Below, piece after piece: positions 1-5,586 of a DNA stretch of 5,905 bases. The stretch is from the NCBI GenBank assembly GCA_003141795.1, contig PLNO01000200.1:231-6135 (forward strand), given 5' to 3'. Below the pieces are notes generated by a model. The model was given only the letters and a program-made list of their open reading frames with translations, was not told the DNA's origin and did not search any database. A program made the position numbers and the translations under genes. Positions within the stretch are counted from its first letter, which is position 1; each line of letters starts with the position of its first letter. Source of the DNA: Spirochaetaceae bacterium. Lineage in GTDB: Bacteria; Spirochaetota; Spirochaetia; SZUA-6; Fen-1364.

Positions 1-1
1 G

Positions 2-286
2 GTGGCCAAGGACGCCGCTCAGATCGCCGACGATGTCGCCGCAGCCATCCCCTCCTTCGAGTCGAAGGTGTGGGCCGCAAAGCGGGTCCCCCGCATCAAG
101 CTCGACGTCATCAATCCGTTCTCAGCCGTGCCCGACAAGGCCCGTGAGACCCTGGCGGATGCCCGCAAAGACATCGATTCCGGTGCCTACGCTACGGCCA
201 AGGCCAAGCTCATGGCGGTGAAGGACCAGCTGTCGGCGTGTGAAGAAACGATCACCGAACAGACCCGCATCGCCAGAAGCCGCTGA
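2..286 (+). CDS. C-terminal part of an unrecognised helical protein (5' end outside window)
   Basis: The reading frame is open from the first bases and ends in TGA at 284-286, leaving 94 visible residues. A GTG codon sits at position 2, but nothing upstream can be inspected, so this is most likely the tail of a longer protein. The sequence is rich in Ala, Lys, Asp and Glu. After a Pro-containing segment around residues 28-45 it looks strongly helical: the last 50 residues (KARETLADARKDI, then AYATAKAKLMAVKDQL) have the alternating pattern of a helical hairpin or short coiled coil. One Cys is present near residue 80. No membrane segment or catalytic motif is visible in this part. I do not recognise the family. 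The gene converges on the capA-like gene, with 12 nt between stop codons and no strong terminator between them. The frame itself is well supported by codon use; the function is unknown. Confidence 0.6.
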   Translation: MAKDAAQIADDVAAAIPSFESKVWAAKRVPRIKLDVINPFSAVPDKARETLADARKDIDSGAYATAKAKLMAVKDQLSACEETITEQTRIARSR

Positions 287-298
287 TCCCGCGCGCCC

Positions 299-1435
299 TC
301 AGCGCGTGTCCCCCGGACGCACGGCCACAGGCGCCCCCGCGAAGGACAGCCCGAGGAATCGTTCCATACGCGACAAGCGCACCGCATAGTACCTGCGCCA
401 GGCCGCGTTCTCACCGTCGACCCCGCTGGCGAGGTCGGCCATACTCCCGACCACCATCTCCCCGCTCGCGTTCCTGTAATTCGCGATAGGGACGCATTCA
501 GCGACGCTCACGGAGCAGCCCGGAGCGCCGCCGCAGGTCACGTCCACGCGCAGCATGTAGGATTCACCCGTCGGTGCGACGGGATGGTCGATGCGACGGG
601 GGTCGAGGTCCCACGTCATGGCGGATATGAAGTTCCCCATCGAATACATGATGAGGCGGTCGCCCCCGTCCACGCGCACCGTCTCGTAGCCCTGCACGAC
701 ATGGGGATGGTGGCTGTAGACGATGTGGGCACCGGCCTGGACGACGCGGCGGAAGAACTCCCGTTTCATGGGGGCGGGTTGCTGCACGTATTCCTGGTCC
801 CCGTGATAGGAAACGATGAACAGATCGTAATCGGGGCTCACCTTCCTCACGAACCCGAGAAAATCGCTGACCGCCGCCGCGTCGTAGTAGTCCACGACGT
901 TCACGTACCTGTCCCCGGCGGGATCGTTGAGGAACTGCGTCAGAGCGATGAAGCCCACGTGCACGCCCTTGACGTACAGAGACTCGGGGAGGAAGGGCCG
1001 CCGCAGGTTTGCCCGGATCCCCGAGTAGCGCAGCTGCGGCAGGCCGCTCTTCCTCAGGCTCTCCAGCGACCTCATCGTCTGCAGGACCCCCGGGATCCCC
1101 CCGTCGAACGCGTGGTTGTTCGCGACGGAAAGCAGCCCGATCCCCGAATCGACCGCGGCCCGAACGTAGGGGATGTTGCCGTTGAAGAGGGGGTAGCCCG
1201 ACTCCGGCCGGGTGGGATCCACGGGGAGCTCGAGGTTCGCCACGGTGAGGTCGGCAGCGCTGAAATACCGCTCCACCCCGCGGTAGATGTCCCTGAAGTC
1301 CCGCATGCGGTAGTTCTCCTCGTGCGCCATGATGTCGCCGACGAAGGCAAGGCGCAGCATCCGCGGCAGCTCCGCCGCACTGGCAGGTTCGAGGGAGACG
1401 ACGAGCAGGAGCAGTAGGGACCATCGTGCCGACAT
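299..1435 (-). CDS. CapA / PGA_cap family secreted metallophosphatase-like protein
   Basis: This is a 378-residue CapA-family protein, related to the poly-gamma-glutamate capsule protein CapA and the calcineurin-like metallophosphatase fold. Visible motifs in order are GDIM (33-36), NLE (67-69), NNHAFD (106-111), HGDQEY (211-216), SHHPHVVQG (241-249) and YSMGNFI (264-270). The Asp, Asn and His residues match the metal-binding positions of the fold. The family's usual HWGxEY motif is HGDQEY here, so His and Glu keep their spacing but Trp-Gly is replaced. I chose the ATG at 1433-1435 because it gives a clean signal peptide (short basic start, Leu-rich core, PASA-AE cleavage site near residue 20). 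The frame runs further to a TTG at 1483, but that would bury the signal. A GGGG lies just upstream as a modest ribosome site. The protein is probably exported and active outside the membrane. No capsule-synthesis partners (CapB or CapC) are in the window, so a role in capsule is not implied. It lies 62 nt downstream of the PAP2-like gene, probably in one operon. Confidence 0.85.
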   Translation of the reverse strand: MSARWSLLLLLVVSLEPASAAELPRMLRLAFVGDIMAHEENYRMRDFRDIYRGVERYFSAADLTVANLELPVDPTRPESGYPLFNGNIPYVRAAVDSGIGLLSVANNHAFDGGIPGVLQTMRSLESLRKSGLPQLRYSGIRANLRRPFLPESLYVKGVHVGFIALTQFLNDPAGDRYVNVVDYYDAAAVSDFLGFVRKVSPDYDLFIVSYHGDQEYVQQPAPMKREFFRRVVQAGAHIVYSHHPHVVQGYETVRVDGGDRLIMYSMGNFISAMTWDLDPRRIDHPVAPTGESYMLRVDVTCGGAPGCSVSVAECVPIANYRNASGEMVVGSMADLASGVDGENAAWRRYYAVRLSRMERFLGLSFAGAPVAVRPGDTR

Positions 1436-1478
1436 CAGCGCCCCAGGACACCGAGTATGGGCCGGCAGTGGCGCGCTC

Positions 1479-1545
1479 CGCAAGCCCGCCCCCCCGCCTA
1501 CAAGCCCGCCACGAGCGGCCAGGCGGCGAGCGCAAGCCCGCCCCC
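1479..1545. repeat. Three direct copies of CAAGCCCGCC at the PAP2-CapA junction
   Basis: The 10-mer CAAGCCCGCC occurs at 1481-1490, 1501-1510 and 1533-1542. The first and third copies match over 15 nt (CGCAAGCCCGCCCCC, at 1479-1493 and 1531-1545). The copies span the last codons and stop of the PAP2-like gene and the start of the 62-nt gap before the CapA-like gene. In a GC-rich genome this may be chance or slippage. A regulatory or RNA-structure role is possible but not shown. Confidence 0.45.
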
Positions 1546-1944
1546 GACGATCACCCCCGCGAGGATCTCAGGCGGCGTATGGCCGACGCGGAGGTTCACC
1601 TTCCCGGCATCGATTTCGGGGTTCTTTTTCAATAGCGCGTCGAGTATGCGCGCGTGATGCGCGACCGCGCCGCGCAGACGCAGCGCGTCGAAGATCGTGA
1701 TGACGGAGAACACGCAGGCCACGGTGAACGCGTCGGAAGCGAAACCGCTGCGAAGACCGAGGGAGACGCTGAGCGCCGTGACGAACGCTGAATGCGCGCT
1801 GGGCATTCCCCCGGCGGAGATGAACCAGGAGAGGGCGAGCTTTCTCTCCTTCACGGAGTAGAGCACCACCTTGAAGAGCTGGCAGACGATCTGCACGGCC
1901 ACCGCCAGGAGCAGGCTCATGCTGAGGGGAAACTTCGCGACCAT
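1498..1944 (-). CDS. Divergent PAP2 family membrane protein (DUF212 / YuiD-like)
   Basis: This small integral membrane protein (148 residues from the chosen ATG) belongs to the divergent PAP2 (acid phosphatase/vanadium haloperoxidase-related) family, whose best-known name is Bacillus YuiD. The family signature is clear: GGMPSAHSA (45-53), then FDALRLRGAVAHHA (85-98) and RVGHTPPEILAG (119-130). Hydrophobic segments lie at roughly 8-29, 52-65, 72-87 and 127-146. The PSAH and GHT histidines match the presumed active-site positions of PAP2-type phosphatases, so a phosphatase acting on a lipid-linked or other phosphate is the usual guess. The substrate is not known for the family. The frame extends 12 codons further to a TTG at 1978-1980. 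I prefer the ATG at 1942-1944 because the family normally starts just before the first membrane helix and because the TTG would fall inside the promoter. The ATG has no properly spaced Shine-Dalgarno sequence, which fits a leaderless message. It is first in a leftward pair with the CapA-like gene. Confidence 0.85.
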   Translation of the reverse strand: MVAKFPLSMSLLLAVAVQIVCQLFKVVLYSVKERKLALSWFISAGGMPSAHSAFVTALSVSLGLRSGFASDAFTVACVFSVITIFDALRLRGAVAHHARILDALLKKNPEIDAGKVNLRVGHTPPEILAGVIVGGGLALAAWPLVAGL

Positions 1945-1951
1945 GCCTTGT

Positions 1952-1980
1952 AGTGTAGGGAAAACTATCGGCCTTGACAA
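1952..1980 (-). promoter_or_regulatory. Leftward sigma-70-type promoter, likely leaderless, for the PAP2-CapA pair
   Basis: On the minus strand, TTGTCA (1980-1975) and TACACT (1957-1952) are separated by 17 nt, close to the TTGACA and TATAAT consensus at ideal spacing. A start site about 7-8 nt past the -10 box would fall on or next to the ATG at 1944. That explains why this gene lacks a usable Shine-Dalgarno sequence. The prediction is by pattern only. Confidence 0.55.
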
Positions 1981-2002
1981 ACAGACGGCACAGCATCACT
2001 TT
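1974..2002 (+). promoter_or_regulatory. Rightward promoter candidate for cysE-bshA
   Basis: A perfect TTGACA lies at 1974-1979 on the plus strand. With a 17-nt spacer the -10 hexamer would be CACTTT (1997-2002), which is a poor match. The expected start site would be at about 2008-2010, on the cysE ATG, so this transcript too could be leaderless. The -35 box overlaps that of the leftward promoter. The weak -10 suggests activator dependence or a wrong call. Confidence 0.35.
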
Positions 2003-2007
2003 TTCTC

Positions 2008-2952
2008 ATGATGAGCGATGCACCGCAGAAAGGAAACGCCGATTCCTACGAAGGGGTGGTGGAGAACATCCTCGCCTCGTATCGGGAATTGGGGGGGATC
2101 AACCACATCGAAGGGGCCAATCTCCCGTCCCGGCAGAGCATCGAACGGATCGTGGAAGGCCTCGAGTCGCTGATATTTCCGGGCTTCAGGGCGGAGGAGA
2201 GGCTTGACCTCGCGGGCATGCGCTACGCCATCGGGGAAAAGGTGGTGGCTCTTTCCCGTGCGCTTTCCAGCGAGGTGGAGAAGAGCATCCAGTACACGTG
2301 CAGGATCCGCAAGGACTGCGGAAGGCACGAGGATTGCCGGGGGGAGGCGGAGGAGCTCGTCAGGAACCTGCTGGAGGGGATCCCCGAGATCAGGCGCCGC
2401 GTGAACCGCGACGTGCAGGCCGCCTTCCGCGGAGACCCCGCCGCCAAGTCGCAGGAGGAGGTGATCCTCTCCTACCCCGGCGTGGAGGCCATCATGGTGT
2501 ACCGCATCGCCCACGAGCTGTGGGTGCGGGGCATCGCCATGATCCCCCGCATGATGGGCGAATACATCCACGGAAAGACGGGCATCGACATCCACCCCGG
2601 CGCTGATATCGGGGACTCCTTCTTCATCGACCATGGCACCGGCGTCGTCATCGGAGAGACGGCGGTGATCGGCGCGAACGTCAAGCTCTACCAGGGGGTG
2701 ACCCTCGGCGCGCTCAGCGTCCAGAAGGAGCTCGCCAACAGCAAGCGCCATCCCACCATCGAGGACGACGTGACGATCTACGCCGGTGCGACCATCCTGG
2801 GCGGAAAGACGACGGTCGGACGCGGATCCATCATCGGCGGCAACGTGTGGCTCACGGAGAGCGTCGCCGCCAACAGCCGCATCTATCATCACCCCAGCCA
2901 GATCCGTCGGGCACGGGTCGACGACCCTGTCGCCTGGGACGGCGGGCTGTGA
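2008..2952 (+). CDS. cysE: Serine O-acetyltransferase (long EpsC-like CysE)
   Basis: This enzyme transfers acetyl from acetyl-CoA to L-serine, giving O-acetylserine, the direct precursor of cysteine; it acts in the cytoplasm. The 314-residue protein has a helical N-terminal region (about 1-140) and then the conserved SAT core. DPAAKSQEE (143-151) and YRIAHELW (165-172) match the substrate-binding region. DIHPGADIG (194-202) and IDHGTG (207-212) carry the catalytic Asp194 and His209, equivalent to E. coli Asp143 and His158. A left-handed beta-helix of hexapeptide repeats runs from about 193 to 285. It is longer than E. coli CysE (273) and resembles the EpsC-type enzymes of anaerobes. Cys98, Cys104 and Cys110 form a C-x5-C-x5-C pattern in the N-terminal region. 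The tail ends in ...DGGL, not in the C-terminal Ile that docks into CysK in E. coli. The start has two adjacent ATGs (2008 and 2011) and no Shine-Dalgarno sequence in front of either. Its stop overlaps the bshA start. Confidence 0.93.
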   Translation: MMSDAPQKGNADSYEGVVENILASYRELGGINHIEGANLPSRQSIERIVEGLESLIFPGFRAEERLDLAGMRYAIGEKVVALSRALSSEVEKSIQYTCRIRKDCGRHEDCRGEAEELVRNLLEGIPEIRRRVNRDVQAAFRGDPAAKSQEEVILSYPGVEAIMVYRIAHELWVRGIAMIPRMMGEYIHGKTGIDIHPGADIGDSFFIDHGTGVVIGETAVIGANVKLYQGVTLGALSVQKELANSKRHPTIEDDVTIYAGATILGGKTTVGRGSIIGGNVWLTESVAANSRIYHHPSQIRRARVDDPVAWDGGL

Positions 2953-4151
2953 GCGGCCTGAACGGGCACGCCGACGGCCCGGCCTCGGACAGGCACCTGC
3001 GCATCGGCATCTGCTGCTACCCGACGGCGGGGGGAAGCGGCGTCGTGGCCACGGAGCTCGGCAAGCACCTGGCCGAACGAGGTCATTCGGTTGCATTCAT
3101 CAGCTACGCCAACCCGCTGCGCCTCGGCGAGCTCCCCCCACGGGTCTGCTACCACGAGGTGGATCAGGAAAGCCACGCCCTGTTGAAGCAGTTTCCCCAC
3201 AGTCTCCAGCTCACCGCCAAGATGGTGGAGGTTGCACGGACGCACAAGCTGCAGATCATGCACGTCCATTACGCCATCCCCTTCGCCGCGGCGGCGATCA
3301 TGGCGCGGCAGATCGCGCCGGAGCTCGGCCTGAAGGTCGTCACCACGCTGCACGGGACTGACATCACGCTCGTGGGCTCCAGCCCCTCGTTCAAGCCCGT
3401 CACACAATGGTCGATCGAGCAGTCCGACGCCGTCACCGCCGTCTCCCGCTTCCTGCGGGACGAGACGTATCGGCAGATCCCCGTGCGCAAAGAGATCGAT
3501 GTGGTCTACAACTTCATCGATCCCGACCGGCATGCGGTGCGCGACCCCCGCTGCATCCCCCAGAAGAGGTCGGAGCGTCAGGTGACGCTCATGCACATCT
3601 CCAATTTCCGCCCGGTCAAGCGCACCGGGGACGTGATCCGCATCTTCGCCCGCGTACGGGAGTCACTCGATGCGCGGCTCGTTCTGGTGGGCGACGGACC
3701 GGAGTATGCCCGAACGCGGGAGCTCGTGGAGACGCTGGGATTGAGCGCCTCGGTGCGCTACGTCGGGGTCGTCGACGAGGTGGCCCCGCTTCTGAAGGCT
3801 GCCGACCTCCTCCTCCTCCCCAGCGAAACGGAGAGCTTCGGCCTCGTCGCGCTGGAGGCGATGGCGAGCGGGGTCCCCGTCGTCGCAAGCGACGTGGGGG
3901 GCTTGCCGGAGGTCGTCGAGCATGGAGTCACTGGTTTCCTCGCGCCGGTGGGGGACATCGACGCGATGGCGGGGTATTGCGTGCAGATACTGAGTGACTG
4001 CGAGGTGACCAAGAGATACGGAGCTGCCGCGCGCGCTCGGGCCGCGCAGGTTTTCGATTACGCCTCCATCATCCCCCAGTACGAAAAGGTGTACGTGAAG
4101 GCGCTGTCCGCACCCGCCCGCTCAGGAATTCCAAGTTCGGCACCGTTATGA
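2949..4151 (+). CDS. bshA: N-acetyl-alpha-D-glucosaminyl L-malate synthase (bacillithiol step 1)
   Basis: This GT4-family glycosyltransferase joins GlcNAc from UDP-GlcNAc to L-malate, the first step of bacillithiol synthesis in the cytoplasm. The 400-residue protein shows BshA hallmarks: [20 protein letters not shown] (20-39), HVHYAIP (105-111), [10 protein letters not shown] (134-143), VYNFID (186-191), SNFRPVKR (218-225), and the retaining-GT4 EX7E motif, Glu295 to Glu303, in [18 protein letters not shown] and the GGSGVV loop favour BshA over the related mycothiol enzyme MshA or a generic glycosyltransferase. I chose the GTG at 2949-2951, which overlaps the cysE stop as GTGA. The frame is open further upstream, but that part is out of phase with cysE and unlike any BshA. 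With this start there are about 16 extra residues before the first strand and a roughly 14-residue Pro/Ser/Ala tail, against about 377 residues in Bacillus. The overlap predicts translational coupling to cysE, linking cysteine supply and thiol scaffold. bshB and bshC are not in this window. Confidence 0.88.
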   Translation: MSGLNGHADGPASDRHLRIGICCYPTAGGSGVVATELGKHLAERGHSVAFISYANPLRLGELPPRVCYHEVDQESHALLKQFPHSLQLTAKMVEVARTHKLQIMHVHYAIPFAAAAIMARQIAPELGLKVVTTLHGTDITLVGSSPSFKPVTQWSIEQSDAVTAVSRFLRDETYRQIPVRKEIDVVYNFIDPDRHAVRDPRCIPQKRSERQVTLMHISNFRPVKRTGDVIRIFARVRESLDARLVLVGDGPEYARTRELVETLGLSASVRYVGVVDEVAPLLKAADLLLLPSETESFGLVALEAMASGVPVVASDVGGLPEVVEHGVTGFLAPVGDIDAMAGYCVQILSDCEVTKRYGAAARARAAQVFDYASIIPQYEKVYVKALSAPARSGIPSSAPL

Positions 4152-4152
4152 G

Positions 4153-4240
4153 GCAGTTCTCAATATGTCCCCTGGAAAATGGGCGAATTCGTAACAGAAG
4201 GGGACGTTGAAAACCCCGGAAGGTCCATATTGAGAACTGC
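4153..4240. repeat. 88-bp palindromic element with 15-bp perfect inverted ends (REP/MITE-like)
   Basis: The arms 4153-4167 (GCAGTTCTCAATATG) and 4226-4240 are perfect reverse complements. A nested inverted pair GTCCCC (4167-4172) and GGGGAC (4200-4205) lies inside, and an 8-bp palindrome CGAATTCG (4184-4191) sits near the inner loop. By hand count the element is about 49% GC, below its neighbours. It begins 2 nt after the bshA stop and ends 15 nt before the SPOR gene stop. No ORF and no obvious target-site duplication were seen. No T-run follows the hairpin on either strand, so it is not a standard intrinsic terminator, though it could still end or protect both convergent transcripts. I infer a non-autonomous mobile or REP-type repeat; copy number cannot be judged from this window. 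Confidence 0.7.
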
Positions 4241-4255
4241 TGTGCCCGCTGATCC

Positions 4256-4999
4256 CTAGTTGACGCGGACCTTCTGCGCCGCTCCGACCTGGGAGATGAA
4301 GCTCGCCTCCAGGCCCTCCAGTTGCTTGACGATTCCCAGGAACTTCTCGGCCTCGCCCTTGCTCATATAGGGGCCGATGCGGACCCTGTAGAAAGTGTCG
4401 CTCTTGGACGTGGCGGAGAAGACATGCCCCGTGAGCCCCTTGTTTCCCAGGAGAGTTGCAAGCTCCTCGGCCTTGGACTGGCTCTTGTAGGACCCGGTCT
4501 GGATCCAGTACTCCGTGCCCCGCTGCGCCGGGCGCGTCTGCACGGGGGCCCGCACCGCAGGGGCACGGGTGCCCGCGGCGACCCTGGTTTTCGGCGTGGC
4601 GGCGGGAGGCGGCGTCACCGTGGTCGGAATCGCGGTCGTTGCAGTGGTTGCCGGCGTTCCGGCGGGCGAAGCGTCCGAAGGCTGGGCGGGCTGCTGGGGC
4701 TGCGCCTGGGTGGAGGCATTGCCACCCTCACCGATGTAGAAGTGGAGCGTCTGCTGATCAGACGGCTGCTGTCCGGTCGTGGATGTTGCGGCCCCCGTGG
4801 TGCTCGAAACAGCCCCCGAAGCGGAGGGTTCCTTCTGGTACTCGTAGACCTGGGCTCCATTGCCTGAGAGCGGGCTGACAGTGCCGGCCTGTGCCTGCGA
4901 CCCCGGGTGCTGTCGGAGAAGGAAAACACCGACCACGAGCACTATCACGACGAACACGCTCACCGAGAGCACGACCCAGAAAATCTTCTGCCTTTCCAT
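4256..4999 (-). CDS. Membrane-anchored SPOR-domain protein (FtsN-like)
   Basis: This 247-residue protein has three parts. The first is a short charged start (ERQK) with one membrane helix at about 7-28. The second is a long low-complexity linker (about 30-160) rich in Ser, Thr, Pro, Ala and Gln. The third is a C-terminal SPOR domain (about 162-236), recognised by its two repeats: YWIQTGSYKSQSKAEELA and, about 40 residues later, YRVRIGPYMSKGEAEKFL. SPOR domains bind glycan strands stripped of peptide stems, typically at the division septum. The topology (N-terminus inside, SPOR domain in the periplasm) resembles FtsN or DedD, and a role in division or cell-wall remodelling is inferred. It is not close enough to name a gene. 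The ATG at 4999 follows AGGG at a 5-nt distance and AGAGG further back, partly inside the end of coaE. It is the third gene of the polA-coaE operon, with 7 nt between coaE stop and this start. It converges on bshA. Confidence 0.87.
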   Translation of the reverse strand: MERQKIFWVVLSVSVFVVIVLVVGVFLLRQHPGSQAQAGTVSPLSGNGAQVYEYQKEPSASGAVSSTTGAATSTTGQQPSDQQTLHFYIGEGGNASTQAQPQQPAQPSDASPAGTPATTATTAIPTTVTPPPAATPKTRVAAGTRAPAVRAPVQTRPAQRGTEYWIQTGSYKSQSKAEELATLLGNKGLTGHVFSATSKSDTFYRVRIGPYMSKGEAEKFLGIVKQLEGLEASFISQVGAAQKVRVN

Positions 5000-5006
5000 G
5001 CCTTCC

Positions 5007-5585
5007 CTATCCTCTCACGTCCCGGACGATCCGGGCGACGCGGCGCTCCAGGGAGCGCACGCTCCCCCAGTTCATCACACTATAAGTATCGACCCCACGG
5101 CCAATAGATTGAGGCCGTACGTCCTTTTGCGCGTTGATGCGCGTCCATGCATCGCCGAGGGACAGTGCATCGCGACGCATCGCGCGAAGAAGGCGCAACA
5201 GGGCCGGGGCCCTCACGAACACCACCGCATCGCACATCTTCTCGAGCCCCGCGCGCTGGAGGAGCGGGGCATCGATCAGCACGGGGCCGGCGGACTCCGC
5301 GATGATCCTCATGATCTTCTCCGTAATTGCCGGATAGAGGATGCCTTCGAGCCTCGATTGCGCCGCCGGGTCGGGGAAAACGATGCGGCCCAGTGCACGC
5401 CTGTCCACGCCGCCCCCGGGCTGCTGCACTCCGGAGCCGAACGCCTTAATCACTTCGGCGGATTTTTCGACGAGGACTTCATGGCTGATCTTGTCGGCGT
5501 CGGCGATCGTGAACCCGAGTCGGACGAATGCCGCCGCCGCAGTCCCCTTTCCCGCGCAGTAGCGTCCCGTGAGCCCGATCACCAT
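5007..5585 (-). CDS. coaE: Dephospho-CoA kinase
   Basis: CoaE phosphorylates the 3'-hydroxyl of dephospho-CoA with ATP, the last step of coenzyme A synthesis, in the cytoplasm. The 192-residue length is typical. The N-terminus MVIGLTG leads into the P-loop G7-RYCA-G12-K13-G14-T15. The usual Ser/Thr directly after Lys is Gly here, with Thr next. DADKISHEV (29-37) matches the conserved Asp-containing segment after strand 2. IDAPLL (104-109) is a variant of the usual VPLL motif. The lid-type region LLRAMRRDALSLGDAWTRI (132-150) carries the expected Arg residues, followed by the conserved Q153. Asn172 fits the late N-x-G motif. Lineage relatives with a GxxCAGK P-loop are, as I recall, found in spirochaetes. 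The ATG at 5585 lies 1 nt after the polA stop; a GGGGAG inside the polA end is about 12 nt upstream, so translation is probably coupled to polA. Confidence 0.88.
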   Translation of the reverse strand: MVIGLTGRYCAGKGTAAAAFVRLGFTIADADKISHEVLVEKSAEVIKAFGSGVQQPGGGVDRRALGRIVFPDPAAQSRLEGILYPAITEKIMRIIAESAGPVLIDAPLLQRAGLEKMCDAVVFVRAPALLRLLRAMRRDALSLGDAWTRINAQKDVRPQSIGRGVDTYSVMNWGSVRSLERRVARIVRDVRG

Positions 5586-5586
5586 T

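Noticed and set aside
289..307. Small GC hairpin (CGCGC/GCGCG) between the first gene and the CapA-like gene as a terminator
   Set aside because: It has only 5 bp of stem, overlaps the CapA-like stop codon, and has no T-run on either side.
584..1417. Long plus-strand open frame (277 codons) opposite the CapA-like gene
   Set aside because: It is the antisense shadow of a gene with clear family motifs. Its translation is rich in His, Val, Arg and Asp with no recognisable domain, as expected from GC-rich antisense frames.
2847..2948. Upstream extension of the bshA frame by 34 codons
   Set aside because: It overlaps the cysE end out of phase, its residues (Arg/Pro/Gln-rich) resemble no BshA, and the GTG at 2949 forms a typical GTGA overlap.
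1996..3096. Long minus-strand open frame (366 codons) opposite cysE and the start of bshA
   Set aside because: It covers two genes with unmistakable catalytic motifs on the other strand, and its own translation shows no domain.
4152..4255. Classical intrinsic terminator for bshA or the SPOR gene
   Set aside because: The strong inverted repeat is there, but neither strand has a T-run after the stem, so it was called as a palindromic repeat element with only a possible terminating role.
5145..5195. Repeated GCATCG words inside coaE as a possible motif array
   Set aside because: They lie in a coding stretch rich in Arg, Asp and Ala codons, with irregular spacing and no symmetry. Codon usage explains them.
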